A stretch of 45,676 bases of DNA from Planctomycetaceae bacterium. Lineage in GTDB: Bacteria > Planctomycetota > Planctomycetia > Planctomycetales > Planctomycetaceae. Both the position numbers and the translations under genes were made by a program. The notes beneath the pieces were generated by a model. That model did no database searches, was not told where the DNA came from, and was given only the letters and a program-made list of their open reading frames with translations. Shown here in pieces: positions 17,425 to 26,432 of the stretch (positions are counted from its first letter, which is position 1; each line of letters opens with the position of its first letter). The DNA lies in the NCBI GenBank assembly GCA_028284485.1, contig JANQRQ010000075.1:1-45676 (forward strand), written 5' to 3'.

Positions 17425-18528
17425 ATGCCCATGAGCCGAGTCCTCTTCCGACGAACAAACGCCTTCTTACTTCTCGCCATCGCCTCGATGCTCGCGATGT
17501 CGGGCTGCGAATCGGGCGATCCGATTAGCAGATATACCGTCCCAAAAGAACTTCCCGGAGCAGCAGAGGTCACCGCGACCGAAAGCCGCATGCTTGCGGC
17601 GATCATTTCGCGTAGCGACCAAGGGTGGTTTTTCAAAATCACGGGCGAAGACGAAGCTGTATCCGCCGAATGGGACCGCTTTGTCGACTTCCTCAAATCA
17701 GTCGAGTATCGATCGGAAGACTCGCCTACCTGGAAGCTACCGGATGGTTGGAAGCAGGAACCGGGATCGGGCATGCGGTTCGCCACAGTACAGGTCGAAA
17801 CAAGCGATCCGGCATTGGAAATGTCGGTGATTGCGCTTCCGAAAACCGGTGACGAAGAGAGCTACCTGCTGGCCAACATCGATCGTTGGCGCGGCCAGCT
17901 CGGTTTGGAACCGACGCCCGGCGGGAAGATCGAAGTCGGCGAAGACGTGAATTCGAAGACCATTCAGTTCGAACTCGGTGACGGAACGACCGTCACGGCT
18001 GTTGATTTGTTCGGGACCATGAAGTCGGACAGCATGGGAACGCCTCCCTTCGCTGGGGGTGGCACTCCACCAATGATGGGAAGCCGGGCAGCATCGGCGA
18101 CGAGTACAACAAGCGAACTCGATGCCTACAAAGCTCCCGACGAATGGTCGGCCGGACAAGCAGGCGGCATGCGCAAAGCAGCCTTCGATGTGAAAGATGG
18201 ATCCAACAGCGTGGAAATCACTGTCACCAACTTGGCGGCGGCTGCCGGCGAATTATTGCCGAACGTCAACCGCTGGCGCGGTCAGGTTAGCTTAGCTCCG
18301 GTAACGCAGGCGGAATTAGAAGCATCTTTGCAATCAATCAATCTCGGTGATGTCGACGGGAGCTTCGTTGAGTTGGCAGGCCCTGACGGGCAAACGATTT
18401 TGGGAGTCATCGCCGTGCATGGCGACAAAGCCTGGTTTGTAAAATTGACGGGCGACAGTGAACTAGCCGAGCGCGAAAAAGAGCGTTTTGAAGAATTCGT
18501 CCGTTCGATTCGATTTCGGGACGAGTAA
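17425..18528 (+). CDS. Lipoprotein with nested internal duplication, unknown function
   Basis: This 368-residue protein carries a lipobox (FLLLAIASMLAMSGC, lipidated Cys28), so it is probably anchored in a membrane facing the periplasm. It is built from two kinds of repeated unit. Unit X, WFFKITGEDEAVSAEWDRF, near the N-terminus resembles WFVKLTGDSELAEREKERF at the C-terminus. Unit Y, with PDGW, GMR and NIDRWRGQ, recurs as PDEW, GMRKAAF and NVNRWRGQ. The order X-Y-Y-X suggests duplication of an X-Y module. No family name is certain. ATG at 17431 is an equally good start. Confidence 0.75.
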   Translation: MPMSRVLFRRTNAFLLLAIASMLAMSGCESGDPISRYTVPKELPGAAEVTATESRMLAAIISRSDQGWFFKITGEDEAVSAEWDRFVDFLKSVEYRSEDSPTWKLPDGWKQEPGSGMRFATVQVETSDPALEMSVIALPKTGDEESYLLANIDRWRGQLGLEPTPGGKIEVGEDVNSKTIQFELGDGTTVTAVDLFGTMKSDSMGTPPFAGGGTPPMMGSRAASATSTTSELDAYKAPDEWSAGQAGGMRKAAFDVKDGSNSVEITVTNLAAAAGELLPNVNRWRGQVSLAPVTQAELEASLQSINLGDVDGSFVELAGPDGQTILGVIAVHGDKAWFVKLTGDSELAEREKERFEEFVRSIRFRDE

Positions 18529-18563
18529 TGACCCAACAATGTGAATCTTTTTGAAGTAGCGTG

Positions 18564-18627
18564 CGTGCGTGCTTGCACGCACGGATAACGGCGAATCACC
18601 GGTTCCAATTGGTGCGTGCCAGCACGC
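18564..18627. repeat. Two short REP-like hairpins
   Basis: CGTGCGTGC-TT-GCACGCACG (18564-18583) and GCGTGC-CA-GCACGC (18614-18627) are perfect inverted repeats between the lipoprotein gene and ccsBA. They share the GTGCGTGC/GCACGC motif, so they are probably arms of one repeated intergenic element. No T-run follows, so they are not standard terminators. Confidence 0.6.
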
Positions 18628-18727
18628 CCCCTACGTGTCTTTGTTTCTCTGTGATCAAATACTCAGCAGATAAATTCTAACGACAGCATTAGTCGGTTCG
18701 CACGGCGTAGCAGAAATCGAGAAAATC

Positions 18728-21700
18728 ATGGCAACGGATAACAGCGATACAAACGACTCGACAAATGAGGAGGCCTCTGCCAGCCATCCGCAGCAGGTCG
18801 GGCTCGGCGACATTGTCGTGATGGTCCTCAAACCGCTGGCTTCTCTCAAACTGACCGTCGTCTTGTTTGCTTTGTCAATCTTTCTGGTGCTGGCCGGCAC
18901 ATTGGCTCAGGTCGAGTTGGATATTTGGGACGTCATCGACGGATACTTCCGCACGCCGGTCGCCTGGATCGAGTTTCAAGTATTCTTTCCCCCGTCGTTC
19001 TTTCCGAACCTGCCGGATGGCTTCGGAAACGGTTTGTACTTTCCATTTCCTGGTGGTTGGCTTATCGGCGGCTTGATGGGGGTCAACCTGCTGGCTGCGC
19101 ATGCGCTGCGCTTCAAGGTGCAAGCCACCGACTCGCGCTTGATAGCGGGATTGGTCGTACTCGGCATCGGTGTCGCGGTGACTTGGCTCGTGATTGCCAG
19201 CGGTTCCAACAACGACGGGTTGCAGCAGGAAGCATGGATCGAATGGTCGACTTTATGGACGCTGTTGAAAGTCGGCATGGGTGCGGTCTGGCTCGCGATG
19301 GCGAACGCGCTCCTCAAGATCGATTCCGGCCGCAAGCTCGAACGGGCGTTTATGATATCGGTGGTGGTCGGGATTGGTGCGCTGTTGGTCTGGCTGTTCT
19401 ACGAGGGGGATGCCGCCCAACTCGGCGATTCCTCGATGCGAATCCTGTGGCAGTTGATTAAGGGAACCGTTTCGGGGCTAGTGCTTCTGGCCGGCTGCAT
19501 CATGCTTTTCAAAAAGCGGGCCGGCATCGTGCTGCTGCATGGCGGAATCGGCCTGATGATGTTCAACGAACTGTTCGTCGGTTTGACGGCTGTTGAAGGC
19601 CAAATGCCGATTAACGAAGGCGAAACCATCAACTACGTGCAAGACATTCGCCAGGTCGAATTAGCGATTATCGACGAGTCCGATCCGAAAGAAGATATCG
19701 TCGTCGCAGTTCCTCAATCGGTGATGGAAACGAGTGCCGAGGAGAAGAGCACGGTCTCTGACGCGTTCCTACCGTTCGATGTCGAAGTTCTCCGCTTTCA
19801 CAAGAACTCCAATTTGCGGGAAATCGAATCGGCCGACCAAAATCCGGCCACGACCGGCGCAGGCCTGGTTCGATTTGCGGAAGAAGCCAAAGCCGGTGTG
19901 GGGACGGACACCGGTGGTGCGGTCGATATGGCATCGGCCTATGTCCGCCTTCATAAGAAGGGGTCAGCGGACGAAATCGAAACGATGCTAGTCAGCCAGT
20001 TTCTCAATCCCCAACCGATTACTGTCGACGGAACAACCTACCAGGTATCGCTTCGTTTCAAACGAAATTACAAATCGTATTCCTTACACCTGGTCGACGT
20101 ACGCAAAGACGACTATCTGGGAACCGATACCCCACGCAATTTCTCCTCGGAAGTGCGGCTGGTCGATCCCACAGCGAACGTCGATCGCGAAATTCGCATT
20201 TGGATGAATAACCCGCTCCGTTTTGCCGGCGAGACCTTTTATCAGTCGTCGTACGGCCGGGATCCTGCGACCGGCGGTGAGTACACGGTGCTTCAGGTTG
20301 TTACCAATACGGGGTGGATGATTCCCTACGTCTCGTGCATGATCGTCGCCACCGGAATGTTGGCCCAGTTTTGGATTACCCTACTGCGGTTTCTCAACCG
20401 GCGGGCTGGCAATACGAACATTGTTCAAGGCGAGGCTTCCAGCGAAACCGATGGACGTACAAAAAAATCGAAACGGAAACAGCGCGAAGAGCAAATCGAG
20501 CAGAGCAATTCAGCAGGCTGGCTGCTGCCGACGTTCATTGTGGTGATCTGCGCCGCCTGGATCGGCAGTAAGGCGCGCATTCCGCAAGTCGACGATGCGG
20601 AAATGAAGATCCACGAGTTTGGCAAGTTGCCGCTCGTCTACGAAGGTCGGATCAAACCGTTCGACACTTTGGCTCGTAATACGTTGAGGATCATTTCCGA
20701 CAAGGAAGAATTCGTCGAAAATGAAGACGACGACGATAAGCAACCGGCCATTCGCTGGCTTCTCGATGTGATTTCCGGATCCGATGCTGCCGAGAAGCAC
20801 AAAGTGTTCCGCATCGAAAACCTCGACGTCTTAGAGACTTTGGGTCTCACACGGCGCAAAGGATTTCGCTATTCGGTCGAAGAGTTGCGCCCCAAGGCCG
20901 ACGAATTCAATGCCGATGTCGAACAGGCCCGCACGAAAGCCAAGGAATTCGGTCCCGAAAGTCTTTCCGTGTACGAGCGCAAAGCGATCGAACTCGACGG
21001 ACAGATTCGTCGTTACACACTGTTGCTGGCCGCATTTCAGCCACCGCCTCTTCCACCTGTTCCGACGGAAGAGGAGTTTCAAAAGGACCGCGAGGCGGCA
21101 ACCCGGCAAATGCAACTACTGCGACAGGCGGTCATCGAAATGCCGCGCCAACTGGCAACCATGCAGCCGCCATTGGGTGTGCCCATCATGTCGGAAGAGG
21201 ATGACAACGCCGGCGGCTTGTTCGAGAATGCCGACGAACAAGATTGGCAGCCGTATAGCACCGCGTGGACTCAGGCATATTTGAAAACACGATACCTGGG
21301 TGGCGAGCCTGATCCGGCAACGATTGCGCTCAATGCCATTCTGGTGGCCTATGCGAACGGCGAAGCGACTGAATTCAACGACGCGGTTGATGACTACAAA
21401 AAACTGCTCGCCTCGGATCCGCCGGAAAAACTTGATACGCCCAAAGTCGATTTCGAAGCGTTCTTCAATCATTTTGCGCCGTTCTATCATGCATCGGTTC
21501 TGTATGTGTTCGCCTTCATCTTGGCGGCACTCGCCTGGTTGGGCTGGAACCGGCCTTTAAACAATGCCGCCTTCTGGTTAATTCTGTTCACATTGCTGGT
21601 GCATACCTTTGCGTTGATTGCCCGCATTTACATTTCGGGTCGGCCGCCGGTTACCAACCTTTATTCGTCAGCGGTATTTATCGGTTGGGGGGCTGTCGTA

Positions 21701-22399
21701 CTCGGGCTGATTCTGGAGGTCATTTATCGATTGGGAATTGGCAATATCATCGCCTCGGTCGCCGGTTTCGCCACCTTATTGATCGCACATTTTCTGGCGG
21801 GTGACGGCGACACGTTTGTCGTGCTGCAAGCCGTACTCGATACGCAGTTTTGGCTGGCGACCCATGTCGTGTGCATTACGCTTGGTTACTCCACGACGTT
21901 TGTCGCCGGGCTGTTAGGGGTGGTGTACATCCTGATGGGGGTCTGCACGCCGAAACTAACGTCGCAAACGGCGAAAGATCTCAGCCGCATGATTTACGGC
22001 ACGATTTGCTTTGCCATTTTCTTCAGCTTCGTAGGGACGGTGTTGGGCGGTCTGTGGGCCGACGATTCGTGGGGCCGCTTCTGGGGATGGGATCCCAAGG
22101 AGAACGGCGCTCTGATCATCGTGTTGTGGAATGCCCTGGTACTGCACGCTCGCTGGGATGGCATGATCAAAGACAGAGGGCTGGCGGCGCTCGCAGTCGC
22201 TGGAAACATCGCCACCAGCTGGTCGTGGTTCGGCGTGAACGAACTCGGGGTGGGGCTGCACTCTTATGGATTTACTGAAGGAGTGCTGTTGACGCTCGGA
22301 GTATTCGTCGTCACCCAGTTAGCGATCATCGTCATGGGCTCACTGCCGAAAGAGATGTGGTGGAGCCATCAGCCGTCGAACGCGGGCGACTCGGCATAG
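18728..22399 (+). CDS. ccsBA: CcsBA-type (ResB-ResC fusion) cytochrome c synthetase
   Basis: This very long membrane protein (1223 residues) fuses the two subunits of system II cytochrome c maturation. The N-terminal ResB/CcsB half has four membrane segments (the first begins ASLKLTVVLFALSIFLVLAG) and a large periplasmic domain ending GETFYQSSYGRDP. The C-terminal CcsA half has the tryptophan-rich WWD heme-handling motif WGRFWGWDP (1115-1123), flanked by His1046 and His1178, plus His915 and His921 in HFAPFYH. It would export heme and attach it to apocytochrome CxxCH motifs. Between the halves lies a periplasmic insert of about 300 residues with acidic and helical sequence and no match I know. 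No Shine-Dalgarno is clear. Confidence 0.92.
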   Translation: MATDNSDTNDSTNEEASASHPQQVGLGDIVVMVLKPLASLKLTVVLFALSIFLVLAGTLAQVELDIWDVIDGYFRTPVAWIEFQVFFPPSFFPNLPDGFGNGLYFPFPGGWLIGGLMGVNLLAAHALRFKVQATDSRLIAGLVVLGIGVAVTWLVIASGSNNDGLQQEAWIEWSTLWTLLKVGMGAVWLAMANALLKIDSGRKLERAFMISVVVGIGALLVWLFYEGDAAQLGDSSMRILWQLIKGTVSGLVLLAGCIMLFKKRAGIVLLHGGIGLMMFNELFVGLTAVEGQMPINEGETINYVQDIRQVELAIIDESDPKEDIVVAVPQSVMETSAEEKSTVSDAFLPFDVEVLRFHKNSNLREIESADQNPATTGAGLVRFAEEAKAGVGTDTGGAVDMASAYVRLHKKGSADEIETMLVSQFLNPQPITVDGTTYQVSLRFKRNYKSYSLHLVDVRKDDYLGTDTPRNFSSEVRLVDPTANVDREIRIWMNNPLRFAGETFYQSSYGRDPATGGEYTVLQVVTNTGWMIPYVSCMIVATGMLAQFWITLLRFLNRRAGNTNIVQGEASSETDGRTKKSKRKQREEQIEQSNSAGWLLPTFIVVICAAWIGSKARIPQVDDAEMKIHEFGKLPLVYEGRIKPFDTLARNTLRIISDKEEFVENEDDDDKQPAIRWLLDVISGSDAAEKHKVFRIENLDVLETLGLTRRKGFRYSVEELRPKADEFNADVEQARTKAKEFGPESLSVYERKAIELDGQIRRYTLLLAAFQPPPLPPVPTEEEFQKDREAATRQMQLLRQAVIEMPRQLATMQPPLGVPIMSEEDDNAGGLFENADEQDWQPYSTAWTQAYLKTRYLGGEPDPATIALNAILVAYANGEATEFNDAVDDYKKLLASDPPEKLDTPKVDFEAFFNHFAPFYHASVLYVFAFILAALAWLGWNRPLNNAAFWLILFTLLVHTFALIARIYISGRPPVTNLYSSAVFIGWGAVVLGLILEVIYRLGIGNIIASVAGFATLLIAHFLAGDGDTFVVLQAVLDTQFWLATHVVCITLGYSTTFVAGLLGVVYILMGVCTPKLTSQTAKDLSRMIYGTICFAIFFSFVGTVLGGLWADDSWGRFWGWDPKENGALIIVLWNALVLHARWDGMIKDRGLAALAVAGNIATSWSWFGVNELGVGLHSYGFTEGVLLTLGVFVVTQLAIIVMGSLPKEMWWSHQPSNAGDSA

Positions 22400-22537
22400 C
22401 CCAGCCACGGGGATTGCAGCATTCGTAAACTGCGCGAATGCAATTGACCGAAGAGCGTGGTCGGATCTGTTGTGCGGCGTTCGTCCGAAAGGCCTTTTCC
22501 GTGGGCGCGGGTAGCGTCATACGCTGGCGGCGCCGGC

Positions 22538-22636
22538 CTACAGCTTGAATTTCTTCCGCTTGGCCTTGCGTGCTTTGGCACTGGCGGGTCGTCGGCCGTG
22601 GTTCGCTTTCTTCAGCTTGCGTTGTGTCTTCGCCAT
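22538..22636 (-). CDS. 32-residue highly basic protein, probably RNA- or ribosome-associated
   Basis: The ORF is complete, with ATG at 22636 and TAG at 22538-22540. A good GAGGA Shine-Dalgarno ends seven bases before the ATG. The protein starts MAKTQRKLKKANHGRRP and ends RKAKRKKFKL, with 17 Lys or Arg in 32 residues and no acidic residue at all. That composition, with a MAK start, is typical of tiny ribosomal proteins such as bTHX or bL36-like peptides, but it is not clearly either. It lies alone between ccsBA and the DUF1501 gene and would usually be missed because of its size. The gene call is supported by the ribosome site and the biased composition; the function is inference. Confidence 0.65.
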   Translation of the reverse strand: MAKTQRKLKKANHGRRPASAKARKAKRKKFKL

Positions 22637-22808
22637 GATGTCCTCGAATGTTTCTATAGCGACGCGGCGCACCGCGATCATAATCGGAACAGAGCATTAT
22701 ATCGATCCCGCCTCAAAGGACAAGTCGCACCGATATACGTGAATTCCCTGCAAATCTGGGCGTTTTAAGCGAAAATCCACCGATTCAGCCGGTCGTTCCT
22801 GCAATCTG

Positions 22809-22910
22809 CAGCGTGTTACGCTGACTTGTCGCCGCGAAGATTGCGTTTTGTTCAATGCTTGCCGACTCCCACGAGCCAGAATCGCCCACAAGAAAAGGTA
22901 AACCGCTCTA
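22809..22910 (-). repeat. Dispersed element A, copy 4 (102 bp)
   Basis: On the minus strand it starts TAGAGCGGTTTACC, and the TAG is the stop codon of the DUF1501 gene. It ends in CAGCGTAACACGCTG. It is in sense with, and directly behind, that gene. Confidence 0.92.
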
Positions 22911-24269
22911 GCCCAGCAATTCCCGGATCGGCAATCCGTGATCGAGCAGATAAGTCGGGCGTCCGTCGTTAGATGGAAAACTGACCGAGCGGGCATCAAT
23001 CCCCAAATGATGATACACAGTCGCAGCGACATCCTGAGGATCAATCGGGCGATCGATGGCGTATTCGCCCCGCTCGCTTGATGCTCCCACGACCTGCCCC
23101 ACCTTCAGGTCGCCGCCCCCCATCAACACACTGAAAGTCCGTCCCCAGTGATCCCGACCGGCGGCAGAATTCATTCGTGGAGTCCGTCCAAACTCGCCCA
23201 TCGCCACGACCAATGTTTTGCGGTACAAGCCTCGGTCGATCAAATCCCGCACCAAGACGGCGAGTGCTTTATCGAATGGCGGAATTAGCTGGCGGGCACC
23301 CTCTTCGGTTTTCAATCGACCGGCCGTTCCATGATGGTCCCAAGGAACACAATTGACCGTCACGAACGACACGCCACTTTCCACGAGTCGGCGAGCCAAC
23401 AAGGCGCTTTGACCGAACGTGTGCCGGCCGTACTTCTCCCGCATTTCGGGCGTTTCTGCCGAAATATCAAAAGCGTCTCGGACATGCCGGCTGGTCAACA
23501 AATCGAAGGCCCGCTGCTGATGTTGATCCATGTCGGCAACATGCGTGTCGGCTCGTTTGCGAAACTCATCAATGGAACCGAGCAGCTTGCGACGATTTTC
23601 CAACCGCCCGAACGAAAGTTCTCCGGGCAGTGCCAAATTCTGGACCCGAAACTTGGCCTCGTTGGGATCGGAATTGACGACGAACGGATTCGCTCCGCCC
23701 CCTAAGTACGCTGCATAGTGGAAAAAGTTGTCGGTCCCCCCTTTCAAATGGGGAACTGCTACGTAGGGGGGGATCGTGGGTCGCTGCGAACCACGAATTG
23801 CCGCCACTGCCGACCCCATTGACGGACGTCGCTGCACACGATTGTCAGGTGCGTTAAAAGCGGGTCCTTCGAACCCGGTCAGCATCCAATGGTTGCCTTT
23901 TGTATGATCGCCGGAACCATGATTGACCGATCGCAGAATGGCCATTTTGTCCATCAATTGCGCCTGCTCGGGAAGCAATTCGCAGAATTGCACGCCGGGC
24001 ACGTTCGTGCTGATCGCCCCAAAGGGACCACGATATTGGTCCACGGCGTTCGGTTTCGGATCCCAGGTTTCCATATGGCCTGGTCCGCCGCTCATCCAAA
24101 ACAGGATCACACTTGTGTCAGTCTCAGCACCATTTTCGCCCGCGGCGGCGCGTAACCGCAAAATATCAGTGAGTGTTAATCCGCCGAAACCAAGCAGCCC
24201 CGCCTGCAAAAAATTACGCCGCGAGAACCCTTCGCAGTCTGTTGCAGCCGAGCCGGTCACTTTGAACAT
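22908..24269 (-). CDS. Tat-exported DUF1501 protein
   Basis: This 453-residue protein has a twin-arginine signal (SRRNFLQAGLLGFGGL) and the alkaline-phosphatase-like DUF1501 sequence: VILFWMSGGPGHMETWDPKP, RSVNHGSGDHTKGNHWMLTG, MGEFGRTPRMN, and the late AGRDHWGRTFSVLMGGGDL. The family is abundant in planctomycetes, usually paired with a DUF1549/DUF1553 cytochrome-like protein. That partner is not visible here, so this copy is a loner. The substrate is unknown. AGGA eight bases before the ATG supports 24269 over the longer frame from 24326. Confidence 0.92.
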   Translation of the reverse strand: MFKVTGSAATDCEGFSRRNFLQAGLLGFGGLTLTDILRLRAAAGENGAETDTSVILFWMSGGPGHMETWDPKPNAVDQYRGPFGAISTNVPGVQFCELLPEQAQLMDKMAILRSVNHGSGDHTKGNHWMLTGFEGPAFNAPDNRVQRRPSMGSAVAAIRGSQRPTIPPYVAVPHLKGGTDNFFHYAAYLGGGANPFVVNSDPNEAKFRVQNLALPGELSFGRLENRRKLLGSIDEFRKRADTHVADMDQHQQRAFDLLTSRHVRDAFDISAETPEMREKYGRHTFGQSALLARRLVESGVSFVTVNCVPWDHHGTAGRLKTEEGARQLIPPFDKALAVLVRDLIDRGLYRKTLVVAMGEFGRTPRMNSAAGRDHWGRTFSVLMGGGDLKVGQVVGASSERGEYAIDRPIDPQDVAATVYHHLGIDARSVSFPSNDGRPTYLLDHGLPIRELLG

Positions 24270-24356
24270 GGTCAGTTCCTGAAACTCGGAAAAGGAAATC
24301 TCCAATAGTCCGCAATCAACGGTCAAGTCCCGCTGCCAACTGCCTGCACTCCGTTA

Positions 24357-24375
24357 GTATAGTACGAGGCTATAC
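24357..24375. promoter_or_regulatory. Short inverted repeat between divergent genes
   Basis: GTATAG-N7-CTATAC at 24357-24375 lies between the DUF1501 and DUF1697 genes. It could be an operator or chance; no regulator is nearby. Confidence 0.25.
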
Positions 24376-24503
24376 CTGTTATCGTATCATCAACCGCTGA
24401 TCTGTTGCTGTCAACAATCGTCGTCCAGCCGAAGATCGGCGCCTTCAGATTGAACCACTCAGTTCAGACACGGTTTGCCTTCTCATTTGATTGCTACTCT
24501 GAC

Positions 24504-25043
24504 ATGTCCACCTGTATTGCACTTTTGCGTGGAATCAACGTTGGCGGGAAGAACACCCTACCGATGAAGGAACTCGTACGCGATTTCGAATCGCTACAGC
24601 TCAAGAACGTTCAAACCTATATCCAAAGCGGTAACGTCGTCTTTCAAGCGGCGAAAAACCCTGCACGGAATCTGGCGGAGAGAATCGCCACAACAATCGA
24701 AAGCCGCCACGGCTTTCGGCCGCAGGTTCTCATTCTTAGCGTGGACCAACTATCTGAGGCGATTGAGAACAATCCCTTTCCAGAGGCCGAGGAGGATCCC
24801 AAATCGTTGCATCTCTTCTTTCTCGAGTCGCAGGCGACCAAGGCCGATCACGAATCGCTGGCCAAAGCGCAGGCCGTTTCAGAACGCTATCAATTGGTCG
24901 ATCAAGTCTTCTATCTCCACGCCCCCGACGGGATCGGCCGGTCGAAGCTGGCTGCCAATGCCGAAAAGTTTCTGCAAGTGCCGGCGACCGCCCGAAACTG
25001 GCGAACTGCCCTCAAACTGAGTGACATGGCTCAGCCGACTTGA
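24504..25043 (+). CDS. DUF1697 family protein
   Basis: This 179-residue protein begins with the unmistakable DUF1697 opening STCIALLRGINVGGKNTLPM, then SLQLKNVQTYIQSGNVVF and the C-terminal RSKLAANAEKFLQVPATARNWRT. The fold is a pair of ferredoxin-like domains. No enzyme activity is established for the family. The homology start at 24504 is clear, although the frame opens at 24405. It is a single gene. Confidence 0.92.
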   Translation: MSTCIALLRGINVGGKNTLPMKELVRDFESLQLKNVQTYIQSGNVVFQAAKNPARNLAERIATTIESRHGFRPQVLILSVDQLSEAIENNPFPEAEEDPKSLHLFFLESQATKADHESLAKAQAVSERYQLVDQVFYLHAPDGIGRSKLAANAEKFLQVPATARNWRTALKLSDMAQPT

Positions 25044-25430
25044 GCAAAGCCGGCGAATGTCGAAACGCTTACCGCTGCAAGTTGGCCCTGTCGTGAATCA
25101 CGAAGAATCGTTACCGGCAAAACCGCAACGGGGATCGATGTCGACTTTGGTGAGGTGCAGATTTCTCGAAATGTCGATCGTGCCGGCACAACCGGAATAA
25201 TCCAATCCCGTATGATCCGCCAGACCAAACCATTCAGCGTTTTTGGCCTACTTGCCCGCGGCAAGTTGATTTCTTGCAACGTTGTCCAATTACGGGTGGC
25301 CGTTTGTGACCTACGTTTCATAGTTCACGATGGAATTCGTATATCCATTCCGAAACCCTTCTTGCGAGCCAGCCAAGATTGCCTATGAAGGCTCGTAAAC
25401 GGTTTTGAAACGGGCTTCAGTACCCCTCCG
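25044..25430. other. Gene-free stretch before the HD-GYP gene
   Basis: No supported gene is present. A short minus-strand frame between 25093 and 25250 encodes about 45 residues with regular Gly, Asp and Cys but has stops on both sides and no start. It may be a decayed gene or chance. Confidence 0.4.
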
Positions 25431-26432
25431 ATGAATTCGGTGCCAACTATGTCTTGCCAAACTGCCGAAGTAGCAGAATTTGCAATCGAGGACTGCCTGC
25501 CGATTCATATCAACACGCTCGTTCCCGAGCAGTGCATCGGCATCGAGTTGTATATCCGCGACTCGAGGTCCGGCCGATTGCGCCTCTATCGTGGCGAGAA
25601 CATCATCATCAAAGAGGCCGACCGTCAGCGGCTGATCGACCACGATGTCCGCATGTTGTTCATCAAGAAAGCCGACCATCGGCGCTATCAGGACTACTTG
25701 AACGAACACCTGGAATTGGTGCTCAAGGACGAAACCAAAAGCGTCGCTGCCAGGTTCACAACGCTTAACGAAGTTGTTCGCGACGTCATGGCGACATCAT
25801 TTCGTAGTGGCGACGTCGAAAGTACGGTCAAGCAAAGTCAACAACTAGCCGATCATTGCGTTGACTTGCTATCGCGCGATGATTATGCGGCGAATGAATT
25901 ATTGGGCGTCTTGCACCACGACTACCAAACATTTACGCACTCGGCGAACGTCACATTCTTGTGCGTGCTGTTGTCCAAAGCCCTGGGAATTACTCATCCC
26001 GACGATATCCAACAGATTGCCATCGGTGCCCTGTTGCACGACCTCGGGAAGCTCGATATTCCCGAACGGATTCTCACGAAACCGGGCAAGCTGACCGATG
26101 CGGAATTCGATGTTGTCCGCAACCATCCCAAATGGGGTTTTCAAAAGCTTTGCCAGCGCGACGATATCACGAATGCCCAATTGATGATGGTCTATCAACA
26201 TCACGAGCGGGTTGACGGCGGTGGATACCCTGTCGGAATTCCCAAAGCGGAAATTCACGATTGGGCCCGATTAACCACGGTCGTCGATGTTTACGAAGCG
26301 CTGACAGCCAATCGCCCCTATCGGGGACCGCTGCGACACAGTCAGGCGATCGAAATTATGGAGCGAGACTGCGGCAGAGTGTTCGACCCGGAGATGATGC
26401 AATGCTGGTTGAGACTTATCAAGCACAATTAA
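25431..26432 (+). CDS. HD-GYP cyclic di-GMP phosphodiesterase
   Basis: This is a 333-residue protein. Residues about 15-150 are an N-terminal DUF3391-like region (LPIHINTLVPEQCIGIELYI...LRLYRGENIIIKEADRQRLID). The catalytic domain has HHDYQTFTHSANV, the metal HD pair in LLHDLGKLDIP (His203, Asp204), KPGKLTDAEF, HHERVDGGGYP (Gly265-Tyr266-Pro267) and DVYEALTANRPYR. All residues needed for c-di-GMP hydrolysis appear present. It should lower c-di-GMP in the cytoplasm. The next gene, a PilZ-type protein, starts inside its 3' end, suggesting a coupled signalling pair. ATG at 25449 is an alternative start. Confidence 0.93.
   Translation: MNSVPTMSCQTAEVAEFAIEDCLPIHINTLVPEQCIGIELYIRDSRSGRLRLYRGENIIIKEADRQRLIDHDVRMLFIKKADHRRYQDYLNEHLELVLKDETKSVAARFTTLNEVVRDVMATSFRSGDVESTVKQSQQLADHCVDLLSRDDYAANELLGVLHHDYQTFTHSANVTFLCVLLSKALGITHPDDIQQIAIGALLHDLGKLDIPERILTKPGKLTDAEFDVVRNHPKWGFQKLCQRDDITNAQLMMVYQHHERVDGGGYPVGIPKAEIHDWARLTTVVDVYEALTANRPYRGPLRHSQAIEIMERDCGRVFDPEMMQCWLRLIKHN

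Noticed and set aside
25031..25321. 96-codon minus-strand frame
   Set aside because: No ribosome site and no motif; it overlaps the end of the DUF1697 gene. A neighbouring frame looks coding-like for only about 45 residues.
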